Shown in pieces: positions 55,061-64,000 of a DNA stretch of 64,000 nt. Under the pieces are notes generated by a model. It searched no databases. It was not told the origin of the DNA and worked only from the letters and a program-made list of their open reading frames with translations. Every line of letters begins with the position of its first letter. The first letter of the stretch is position 1. The DNA is from Liolophura sinensis (Eukaryota; Mollusca; Polyplacophora; Chitonida; Chitonidae): the NCBI RefSeq assembly GCF_032854445.1, contig NC_088298.1, forward strand, positions 4,028,160 through 4,092,159, given 5' to 3'. Both the position numbers and the translations under genes were made by a program.

Positions 55061-56381
55061 GTAAATAATTTAATAATGGGGGTATGATGTCAAATCCTAA
55101 TCAAATAAATTGTGAAATAAATAACTAAATAAGAAGAAACCGTATTTTATACACACTTCAATTACTACAAACATAATTTCTATAGAATTCAAGGTTCTTT
55201 GTAGGTTTCTGTGCCCGTTGGTTGTTTTTGTAGAGATTCCCATCTGTTACATTTACGAGAAGTTTATTTAGGTGATGTGAGAAAAAACCCTTCGGTATTT
55301 GTTAAATAAAATCTCGACTGACCTTTCTATCAGGTCTCGTTAGGTTTAAAAGAAGCGGAAACGGACTCTGAAGCGTTTTCACAGGGGCATAGATCAGTCT
55401 CACGAACTAATACCAGATTTTATCGTCCGCTTTTCGTTTGTTTTTTTCTGTCCGGTTTTTAGGCAGCCGTATACAAAAAGAAGCTGGGTGAGATTGATGT
55501 GTTTTGAACGTGACTTTTCTACTAATTGCCGCTCAGTTTGTCAAAAGATTGGACAGAAAACCCTGTTTATACCTTCCTTGTTACGCCAACAGCTGAGATT
55601 TTTTCCTTCACGCGATCCAAACAGACTGTAATTTACAACAGGATTTTTCGGGCCATTCAAACCCCATTTGTCACGTCATTTACCTTGAGTGTATACGTGC
55701 TTGCTGTAACACTGCATACGAAACGACGGCTGTCTAAAGTTATCAGCGACATCACCAATGAATACCAATGGGAGACAAAAGCTTAGAAAACTGTGTTCAA
55801 ATACATATACGACTAATTTGCATATTTACACTGTGCGTCACTGTGTTATCGATTGGGAAAATATTAAGCTCGAGGTTAAATCAACCGGTTAAATATAAGG
55901 AAAAAATTAATTAAATCATCATTTGGTTCAGAATATTTAACTTTGTCTACTCAAGAAATTTTCACTTATTGGCCCATGATGGGGTTTATGGTTGCGAAAA
56001 TCGAAATAATCTTAATTTTTTATCTTATATCATATATAATTTTAATTATCTTCATATTAGCAATGCTGAAAATCAGAAATTACATTTCTTTGTGTGTGTG
56101 TGACTTTTTTTTTTTGAAAAGTAAAGATATGTATTTTTTGTTCATTAGAAGGACTGATCATTTGTGTGAAGGGAAAACGTGTTTTTCTGCTACAATTATA
56201 TGTATAGTGGCTAAAAGAGTAGACCTGCATGCAGGTGTCCTCAGAATTACAGGAATAACAGATTAACCACTAATCTTTATCAGGTACTACCGTAATTCTT
56301 CTAGTATCAAGTCGTTAAGTTCATAACAAATGAAGAACTTTCTGATAAACCGAAGCATAGGGCTTCTTTGGCCTGTACTTT
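55061..56381. other. Intergenic, nothing recognised
   Basis: The 107-codon hydrophobic frame at 55943-56266 lies in very AT-rich DNA and has no recognisable domain. Confidence 0.4.
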
Positions 56382-56546
56382 GGCCGGCTGATGCTGTGTC
56401 TTCCTCTCCGCTCGGATGCGTAGGTAGATTTTCCAACTAACTGCCAATGGTCGTGGGTTTTCTCCCACCATAATGCTGGCCACCTTCGTAAAAGTGACAT
56501 ATTCTTGAGTACGGCGTGAAACATAACCAAATAAATAAATAAATAT
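56382..56546 (+). mobile_element. SINE-A 3' part with internal deletion
   Basis: TGCTGTGTCTTCCTCTCCGC, ATGGTCGTGGGTTTTCTCCC, ACCATAATGCTGGCCACC and ATTCTTGAGTACGGCGTG with (AAAT)n tail. The CCCGGGCTCTGCCCGG segment is deleted. Confidence 0.9.
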
Positions 56547-56584
56547 ACCGCATACCGCATATTGAGCCTGCTCACCACCAGCGA

Positions 56585-56615
56585 CCCCCACCCCCCCTCC
56601 CAACCCCCACCCCCC
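56585..56615 (-). other. C-rich tract, G-quadruplex-prone on the minus strand
   Basis: Five C runs of three to seven bases separated by one or two bases, flanked by more C-rich sequence to about 56630. Confidence 0.7.
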
Positions 56616-56630
56616 TCACCTTCCACGCCG

Positions 56631-57480
56631 CCCATGCACACTCACAAACTCACACATTAACTCTTACACCTTCGATTCCTAAAATCACGGATTACCATGT
56701 CCTTGATTACATTTGGCCCTCTTTTGTAATTTTATTCATACACATGAAATTAACATGACAAAGGACCTTTCCGAACCATCAATCAAGAACACGCCGTTGA
56801 CCAGTCACAAGCAGCATTGTTGTAAATACGTTAACCGGATGTCTCACACATTGGTTACAAATGTTTAGTCTGTCTGAGACGTCATGACGTCACAACTGTT
56901 TTCACCGGGAATGGAATGAAAAGTAATGCTGTCACGAGAAGGGTTGGTGGGACATAAGGTGTGTTGTTTTTATAGATTATAAGCATTATTCACAAAAACA
57001 TTTAATAGTCACAGATCTAGGAGTAGGTGAAAGATTCCACTTTTAATCTGCTTTTGTGTATGTACATTTAACGAAACAGATTTCCCCGTCCTCTTCCAGA
57101 GGTACCAGAAATATGCATGCGTTCGAGTTCACCGGATTTATAATCATTGGAATGCTTTACCTCAAAGACTATCACTCCAACGACAGAATATCCAGCGCTT
57201 TATTTTGTTTATTTCTGGTGCTGGCATTGCCTAGTTTAAAGAACTATACTGGAGATCTTTGATAAGAAACCCAGTAATTGCTAATCAAATTCAATTTTCT
57301 GTATTTACCAAGAATAACTGAAATCATTATCTCTTAGTATCGTACCGTGTATTTATCTGTACAGTTTATATGGTAATTAAGTAAGTAATTAAGTAATAAG
57401 TAATTAATTAGGCCATTCTAAAATTAGATTTGCGCTGACTGATTTTTGTCAAAAATCTCCTGTACAACCTCTTTAAGCCA
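56631..57480. other. Intergenic, nothing recognised
   Basis: Short (TAAG/TAAT)n run near 57370-57410, otherwise nothing. Confidence 0.4.
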
Positions 57481-57489
57481 GCTATATTG

Positions 57490-57552
57490 GGCTCTGATTG
57501 GTGCTGAACACCTAACACTAAAAGGGAATGGCGGACACCGCGCATGCGCCTT
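57490..57552 (+). promoter_or_regulatory. Promoter-like motif cluster
   Basis: A reversed CCAAT box ATTGG (57497-57501), a YY1-like ATGGCGG (57528-57534) and a palindromic NRF1-type GCGCATGCGC (57540-57549) lie within 53 bp in AT-rich surroundings. No first exon could be identified downstream. Confidence 0.35.
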
Positions 57553-58439
57553 CGACATGCCCTTCAATAATAATTGTGTTTATAACAAATGAAGAACATT
57601 GAGTATAATGCGCACAAGTGCCTTTAATGGGTTTCAATAGATTCATGCACACCGATTAACACTGAATATAGAACAAACAGAAATCAATGGCAGTACAAGG
57701 GTGCAGATCTAGAGGTACGATTTACTCCGTCATTTACGAGATTGCTCGCGCGTGCTTTCAAACAAAGCTAGAGACACACTTCATCACCACCGCAGATTTG
57801 TATGCACGAGCTCGGCAAACAATCTGGGCAGCGTCATTAGTATATGAAATAAGAGCCGTTTTGTTGTCGAATAATGACTGCCACTGCCGTTCAAATCTTT
57901 CCCAGATGTCGTCTGGAAAAGCGGAAGCGTGATTTTATCAAAAGAAACCCTTCTGACAAATATCCGTTGACTTCGTCGGGCTAAGAGAACTGGATGGAAA
58001 ATAATAGATTCAATATGATATCTATTACACGATTATTTGAACTCCTTAGAATGGAAATACGTTAAACATGTCGTGTGAAATTTACAGACCCACAGATGTT
58101 TATACGGTGTATTCGATTATATCTAGGTCTGCCGTGTGTTATATACTAACATTTAGACTTCCAACACCGAGCATGTTAACATCGACCTTTATCACAAATA
58201 TCTTTTATCAAAGGGAAAGAAATCATATAAAAGAAGAAACTTTGTCAGTAGAAAAAACTGTACTTTTTTCAGATTTTTTTCCTGAAGTCAAGTGCAGTGA
58301 AACCATAATGGCAATATTTGTCGCTGTCGATATCACAGAACTTTATCTACATCTTAATATTCAGTTCTGAATAAACTGCTTGTGAAATCATGTCATGTGC
58401 ACGCATGATAAAGAAAATCGTACATTAATCCTCTGTCCG
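57553..58439. other. Intergenic, nothing recognised
   Basis: Frames of 81 and 100 codons (57687, 58068) lack recognisable features. Confidence 0.4.
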
Positions 58440-58682
58440 GTTTTGTCCATCACCTTTCTGGTTTTTTTTTTTTTTCATCACCTTATCTGTATCTTCTGTC
58501 CACGTTTCCTCCAGGCTCATTTCTGTTTCCCCATCTCCTTTTCTGTTTTCTCCATCACCTGTCCGTTTTCCAACGTACCCTTTCCACTTCCTTCAGTCCC
58601 CTCTGCAGTATCCTCCATCATCTTTCCGGTTTCCTCCATCCCCTTTCCTGTTTCCTCCGCCCCCTTCCCGGTTTCCTCCAGG
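58440..58682 (+). repeat. Pyrimidine-rich tract with 21-bp units
   Basis: TTTCCGGTTTCCTCCATCCCC, in short TTTCCNGTTTCCTCC, repeats at a 21-bp period near the right end and loosely before it. The open forward frame (7-residue FPVSSIP repeat) is a consequence. Confidence 0.75.
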
Positions 58683-59430
58683 TACAAACCGAGTCACCAT
58701 TACTCGTTAGTGAAACACTTAAAATTATCAATGAAATGAATAAATAGATTTAAATTGAAGAAAACATGGGGTCTTAAATTCGAATGTGACAAATGCAAAG
58801 TATGTATTAAGCTGTTATGTCCCGATAATATGACAACACTTATCTTTTATGAATGGGGCTTAACGCTGTGCTGGGAGCACATTTTCGTTCATACTTCTTT
58901 AATTTAGACTTTTCAGATTTATAAGCGGACAACACTGGAATTTCAGCACTAAAAGACTGCACTTTGCCAGGTACTAGTGTCGAGACAGGGGCTAGCTGGA
59001 TTAGATCACATGACCTCATTGGCCAAGGGTGCGGACAATGGCAGCGAACCGGCGCTTGATCAGTCTGACCCAGTTGGGGGGCCTCTCAAATGCAGTGTAA
59101 CTCAACCAGGGCTTAATCCAAGCGCAGGCGAGCATACTGTACACGCTTCAAGTCTCTGTCGCAGTATCCTTCAGGTGAGGGAAAATGGCAAGAGAGGAGC
59201 AGTGGAGGTAGCTGTCAAGGACGGTTCAGGGGTTGGGGAGTGGGGTAGGTAGAATGGGAGGGTGGCGCTTGAAGGAATTTCAAAAATTAAAGATGGCTCA
59301 ACAAATGTCACTTCCTGCCTGTTGCCGGGTTTCACTAACTAATAGAATTTGTGCGCAGACTGCTCCCTAGAGGCGTAATAGAGGTGAGATTCTTGTTTTC
59401 AGGCCTCGAGAATTTGCCGACAAAAAAGTG
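58683..59430. other. Intergenic, possible degenerate SINE
   Basis: 58850-59045 has GGGGCTTAACGCTGTGCTG at the left and GATTAGATCACATGACCTC at the right, which may be an eroded minus-strand SINE. Weak. Confidence 0.3.
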
Positions 59431-59439
59431 ACAGGTTCG

Positions 59440-59680
59440 GCGTTAATCGCTGAATTGTTTTCTTTTTTTCCCTTCTACAAAACCCCTTGTTGAATGATGA
59501 GTTGCACAAGCATGAAAAAAATACTGCAAGTTACGATGTTAAAACTGCACACAGTAATCGCCGAACTGTTGCATCCCGTGGGGATTCGGCGCTTTTTAAA
59601 AGTTGTACTGCACAAAAAAAATTTTCGGAGCTGACTAATTGCCGAACTGTTGCAGTCCCTTGGGAATATATGGGTCAACC
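59440..59680 (+). repeat. Degenerate local duplication, ~81 bp
   Basis: TAATCGCCGAACTGTTGCA at 59555 and TAATTGCCGAACTGTTGCA at 59636, each followed by a CCCNTGGGGA-type word. A weaker third copy (TAATCGCTGAATTGTTT) is at 59444. Confidence 0.7.
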
Positions 59681-60050
59681 AAAAAGGCAAATCTTTAGAA
59701 AATGCGGAATAAATCAAACGTATTCGCAATTGGCTTTCTGAGTGGTACGATGGTATCACGAAATGATAAATGTCACTGTTTTAAGATGAATACAACGACC
59801 ATAGCATTCTCGGCGGGGATGAAAAGACTGTGTAATGAAATGTATGAGCTAAAGGCACTATTACACTGAGGACGTAAATTAATAGAAACTGTCGGATAAA
59901 TAGAGTCTGCATGTTGTTTGCGCAGAAGCAATTTGTTATTACGGCCTCACATCCACCAGCGGATTCCTCAAATCACTTGTGTAAACAACTCAGTTCATAA
60001 AAATGTTTATATACTTGTACATGTAGGATGTCAGACTTCTCTGTTTCTTC
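59681..60050. other. Intergenic, nothing recognised
   Basis: No supported feature. Confidence 0.4.
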
Positions 60051-60059
60051 ATCTGTCTC

Positions 60060-60531
60060 TTAAATCTATCATTTCAATCACGGTCCCAATCAGTCAATCA
60101 GTTATTTATTTACACATTTATTCACTTATTTGTGTATGCGAATTCATTCATTCATGAAATCATTTGCAAATCTATAATAGTTCAATCAATCAATCGTATT
60201 CTTTATTCAGGAATAAGGACATCTTTCATTCATTATTCCCTTCATTCGGTCATCCCTCCATTTGTGCATTCATAATAGTTCAATCAATCATTTAACTAAT
60301 TGATCATACTCTGATCATTTCTTCATTTCTTCATCTCTTCAGTAATTCTTTCGTCACTTAATTCAATCTTTCTCTCATCTGCATTCATCTATTCCATCAT
60401 TAAATCATTCTTGCTTTCTTTTTCTAAAAGTCCTTCATTCTAACTTTTATTCATATATATTAATTTAATGTGGACTGATGTAATCGTCTTTCTCGTATTA
60501 TTTCATTCGTTCGTTCGTTCGTTCGTTCGTT
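60060..60531 (+). repeat. Cryptically simple TTCATT/CAATCA region with (CGTT)n
   Basis: Loose repetition of ATTCATTC, TCAATCAATC and similar words throughout, ending in a clean TTCG tetranucleotide run at 60508-60531. Confidence 0.75.
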
Positions 60532-60870
60532 CAGTTACCATATCGTCCACCAATTATAACAATCATCTCTTTATCCTGCCATCTATTTAGCCATATACCT
60601 ATACGACGCAGGACTGGGTGTCTACGCTTCCCCGCAGACCACCATCTTCACAGCCTACAACTAACTGCATAGACCAGGCTTCCTGCATTCTTACCCTAGA
60701 CCGGTATAACTAGGATAGCATCCATCTACCCAGGGTTTTTACACAAACATGTGGGTATGCATTACGTTAATAATGCTCGACGTGTGCATCATACATACTG
60801 CGGTGTTAAGTCACATTATGAGCACGTCTAGTTACCATCTCGATTCATCAACCACGATATCATCAGAGTG

Positions 60871-60871
<1 letters not shown>
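60532..60871. other. Intergenic, nothing recognised
   Basis: No supported feature. Confidence 0.4.

Positions 60872-60929
<58 letters not shown>
60872..60929 (+). repeat. (GA)n microsatellite
   Basis: Uninterrupted AG dinucleotide run of about 58 bp. Overlapping frames encoding RERERE are artefacts. Confidence 0.99.
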
Positions 60930-60931
<2 letters not shown>

Positions 60932-61615
60932 TTTATTACGAGTATTTCAAACTCGTAATATTTTTCTCCAGTCGTCAGATCCTCGGCTCTCATCTGATAC
61001 CCGTGCAATTATTGCCCCCCGGGAACAAATTAATTGGAAACCACACTTGACGCGGAGATGTAGAGAGGACCTGCGAGAGAGCCATCCTGTTGCTCAGCGT
61101 TGAACAGCGGGAAAGCCATTAGAGACAGACTCATCGTGGTGTGTTTACCCAGGATAGCCGGTGCTTTAGAGAAAATATGTTATGGGCAAGTGAAGATTCA
61201 CTTCACCACAGACATTAGCAAACACGTAGTCATCCTTAATGGTACGAGCACACACACCGCAAAACGCAATTGATCCTGTACCCGCTGGAACAGTCTCGGA
61301 TGTCTCCGCAATTTGCATCGTGCAGTGTATACTTAAAGGGAGACAGAATCAACGTTGATTCACCGATACTGGAGATGGGTTAAAGCCTTCATCCTTGACC
61401 AACGCTTGAATAAATCTGTAATGCCTAAAACTCAGCTTACGTTTTAGCCGGAACTTGCTTGTCTCTCACACCAGCCAATCAGGGATGATCAGGGGCGTAC
61501 AGGTGATTTTCTCTCAAATGATTATTTAAGACGTCAAATCATGTGGACGATTTATTGCTTCATTCCTGTCGATTTAAGATGTATACTCACTCAACTTGAA
61601 AGTTAACGAGTATGT
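60930..61615. other. Unique intergenic DNA
   Basis: No repeat. AACAAATTAATTGGAAACC near 61024 is homeodomain-site-like, nothing decisive. Confidence 0.35.
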
Positions 61616-61619
61616 ATGT

Positions 61620-61780
61620 ATATGTGCTCGATTTTTACGTCGTACTTAATGCTGGCCGCCGTCGTATAAGTGAAACATTCTTGAGTACGGCGTAAAAACC
61701 AATCAAATAAATAAATAAATACGTCGTACTTAACAATTGTTCACTGATTCATATAATAAAAAGAAGTATAGAGGGGAAAA
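61620..61780 (-). repeat. SINE-C tail interrupted by SINE-A
   Basis: GTGCTCGATTTTTACGTCGT before and TACGTCGTACTTAACAATTG after the SINE-A insert join to the SINE-C tail sequence seen at 13671. Confidence 0.7.
61650..61719 (+). mobile_element. 70-bp 5'-truncated SINE-A insertion
   Basis: Only GCTGGCCGCCGTCGTATAAG through TTCTTGAGTACGGCGTAAAA and the (AAAT)n tail. The perfect 14-bp target-site duplication TACGTCGTACTTAA lies at 61636-61649 and 61720-61733, so it inserted in this short form. Confidence 0.93.
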
Positions 61781-62290
61781 AGGATTGTTTTAACGAAGTC
61801 ATCTTATGAACTGTCTTTCTACGGAGATTCTGCTAGTCAGATCTAAATAATCTCAAGTGAGGCTTATAGGTTACCAACACCAGTGAATTTTTGATTTAAA
61901 TAAAACTATCATCATTATAAAACTGAGTTCACGGTTCCAGACGTTCTGGTTGTTATGGATTTATCCCACGTTGCTAAGGATTTTTATCTTTGGGATCTAT
62001 ATAAATCAGTGTTTAAATCAGGTTCCAAATGTCAATTTAAGTCGGTGTAAACTAGTGATGTAAGGCAAACGTAGGGAGCGGCGCGTGCGCTGTAAGGAGT
62101 ATGGCCTTGTCAGTTAAGCAGCATGCAGATATCGGGTTTGAACGCGTCATTCGTTTTACCGAAAGACTACACTGGATTCAAGAGCCATGTCACTTTCAAC
62201 CAGTCAGTCAACAAATATGTCTATCAGCTCGCGACATAGGTGAATGTAGTTACAAATTAACAACCAATGACACGTGGTGGACGTAAATCC
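61781..62290. other. Intergenic, nothing recognised
   Basis: No supported feature. Confidence 0.4.
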
Positions 62291-62310
62291 CCGGGGAGGG
62301 GGGGGGGGGT
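62291..62310 (+). other. Poly-G tract
   Basis: A G run of about 12 bases; a second, about 16 bases, is at 62712-62727. Confidence 0.8.
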
Positions 62311-62934
62311 ATACACCCCGGGCTCATAACTCACCCCTAAAACACCGTTTTGTTAGTAATTAGTCAGGTCTACGAACTCAACCTCTTAACTTATCTTTAA
62401 CTGTTTTGAAATGACCTTTCCTTGCTCTGACCGACAGTACCTAGAGCGACTGCATCTGTCATTTGACACACGCACAGTGTTTCAGGAATAAACATAAAAG
62501 CATTTTTCTTTCGCAGATTTGGTAAATTTTTCCGGGCTAACGCCCTCGGAAGGATAATGTAAAGGAACGTTTGTTGGAGGGACAGGATTTTGTTTCGTTT
62601 CGGAAGCTCGAGATTATCAGATGCCAGGAACGCGACCTGATAACAGGCTGAAGAACACACGTGTGCAATCAGCTCATTGGTGAAGTGCATGTATGTATGG
62701 TGGATTGAGGTGGGGGGGGGGGGGGGGCAGGAGTGCGAGAGGGATGGTGTTTTCACTGTGACCTGCTGACCGTTTTCCGATAACATGACAGTTGAACAAA
62801 AATTAACAAACCACTTTAGAAACCGCTTGTGTCTGTTTTCTTTGGGACGAACAATATATGAATTTGACCAGTTTTGGTGGCAATTAGAGGTTAGAAAGAT
62901 AAAAATTAAGATGGCAATGTTATGTGGATAACAG
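62311..62934. other. Intergenic, nothing recognised
   Basis: The 129-codon minus-strand frame 62786-62397 runs through the poly-G tract (poly-proline) and shows no domain. Confidence 0.4.
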
Positions 62935-63015
62935 TTTCTTTATTCTTGAACTCGCCACGATATGACTGAAATATTGCCGATGTGACGTTAAGTCACAATC
63001 ATTCATTAACTCTTG
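62935..63015 (+). repeat. SINE-F tail
   Basis: CGATATGACTGAAATATTGC, CGATGTGACGTTAAGTCAC and an ATCATTCATT tail. It pairs with the reversed copy at 19742-19870. Confidence 0.65.
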
Positions 63016-63154
63016 AGCAACGTTGCGTGGAGGTATCATTAGCGGTCGCTCTGAATTCTAATCCCGGTGTAAAAACCTACATTGAAATACAACTGAAGAG
63101 TGAAAAAGAAGTTGTTACCCATATAACCTTTGTCACGGAATAGGTTCTGTCGTA

Positions 63155-63282
63155 TAGGCTGTCTGTCGGGTTCTGCCCGCTCTCCTCCCACTATTGTACT
63201 GGCCGCCGTCGTATAAATGTAATAATCCTGAGTTCGACGTAAAACAACAGTCAAATGAATAAATACATAAATAAATACATAG
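63155..63282 (+). mobile_element. SINE-A 3' fragment
   Basis: GGGTTCTGCCCGCTCTCCTCC, TGGCCGCCGTCGTATAAATG and CTGAGTTCGACGTAAAACAA with a tail of AAATACAT units. Confidence 0.85.
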
Positions 63283-63534
63283 ATAAATCTATTTTATTCT
63301 TGAACAAGAAAAATAGACGCTTCCTTTAGACGCTGTACATCGTACTGCATGTCCAAGATTTCTAAATTTTCAATGGCGAACATTACAGATATATACACAG
63401 GTATGGAAACAAGGTCACAAAATACAGACTAGGTGCCAACATATATAAATATATATGTTAGAGAAGAAAATGGTTTTCAAGCCATGGGTAAAACTACCCG
63501 TGTTATCAAAACGAAACATTAATGGAATCGGGCT

Positions 63535-63620
63535 CTGTTGAGTATTTTTTGAAAACGGCGTAAAATAACAATCAGACAGACAAACCAACAAATAAATAAA
63601 TAAATAAATAAATAAATATA
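63535..63620 (+). repeat. SINE 3' fragment with (AAAT)n tail
   Basis: GTTGAGTATTTTTTGAAAACGGCGTAAAATAACAATC followed by seven AAAT units; only the tail end is recognisable. Confidence 0.65.
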
Positions 63621-64000
63621 TAATACGGTACCGCTTGGATACATTAGAAGAACGACAAACCGATTCTCTTATAGATATATACTCTCGAATCTTAAAAAAG
63701 TTGACGGAGCCAAAGTGTTGCACTCTTGAAGTTTTGTGTGTAGAAAGATAAAATGCGGACAAGATAAAAGATTCATTACTACAGGAGTCAAATGCCGAAA
63801 CCTTTGACGGCTGGTTCTCCGCATCACATCAAAACAAGATGCTGTTTTTTTGGCACGAGGAACGTACGTGGCTTTGCTTTTTTGAAGTACCGGTATATGT
63901 AATATCCTTACATCACAAGAGAGAGAGAGAAGAGAGCGCTAGTAGACAGAGAGTAGGGTGGGATGGGGAGTAGGGTAAGGGGTGGTGAGCTTAGTGTAGT
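63621..64000. other. Intergenic, purine-rich end
   Basis: A GAGAGAGA run at about 63918-63935 and G-rich TAGGGTGGGATGGGG sequence to the window end. No gene. Confidence 0.4.

Noticed and set aside
60868-61050. Arg-Glu repeat peptides
   Set aside because: Frames across the (GA)n microsatellite.
62397-62786. 129-codon minus-strand frame with a proline run
   Set aside because: The proline run is the translated poly-G tract at 62712-62727; the rest is unrecognised.

Overview
This is non-coding, repeat-dominated eukaryotic nuclear DNA. There are no bacterial-style operons and no long host gene. The only convincing protein-coding frame belongs to a transposable element. More than twenty copies or fragments of one tRNA-derived SINE are scattered through it on both strands, with a (AAAT)n tail and a body containing CCACCATAATGCTGGCCGCC. 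That repeat type is familiar from marine molluscs and related lophotrochozoans, so a mollusc (perhaps a bivalve) is the best guess. The species cannot be fixed from the sequence.

Layout. 1-12.5 kb: AT-rich intergenic DNA with SINEs, short minisatellites and a 1.29-kb element with ~250-bp inverted ends (TIR-D, 5796-7087). 12.5-14.5 kb: a degenerate CTGACTNACTCA-type satellite domain (36-bp and 40-bp units) invaded by two SINEs. 15.4-16.1 kb: a CpG-richer patch with ETS, YY1-like and CCAAT motifs and two ATGGCG starts, the best candidate for a host promoter/first exon. 16.6-21.6 kb: MITEs, SINEs, a long (AT)n run and a 35-bp repeat carrying CRE sites. 21.6-26.7 kb: a 26-bp satellite with a 182-bp seven-monomer higher-order repeat, interrupted by a complete 1853-bp LTR element whose two LTRs are ~99% identical and whose single ORF encodes a chromodomain protein without visible reverse transcriptase or integrase. 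26.7-64 kb: unique intergenic DNA alternating with SINEs, MITEs, a 551-bp foldback element, microsatellites and minisatellites, G-quadruplex-prone tracts and a few promoter-like motif clusters.

How the parts relate. The window is best read as a record of nested insertions: SINE into dispersed repeat DR-G, MITE into a degenerate SINE, SINE into SINE, SINEs inside TIR-D, and an LTR element into satellite DNA. Many have target-site duplications that can be read directly. The most interesting object is the chromodomain-only LTR element sitting inside satellite DNA, because retroelement chromodomains are known to bias integration towards heterochromatin. Host coding exons may exist (15.4-16.1 kb is the first place to look) but cannot be established without transcripts. 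Family names used here (SINE-A, SINE-C, TIR-D, DR-G, MITE-H, MITE-I) are local labels.
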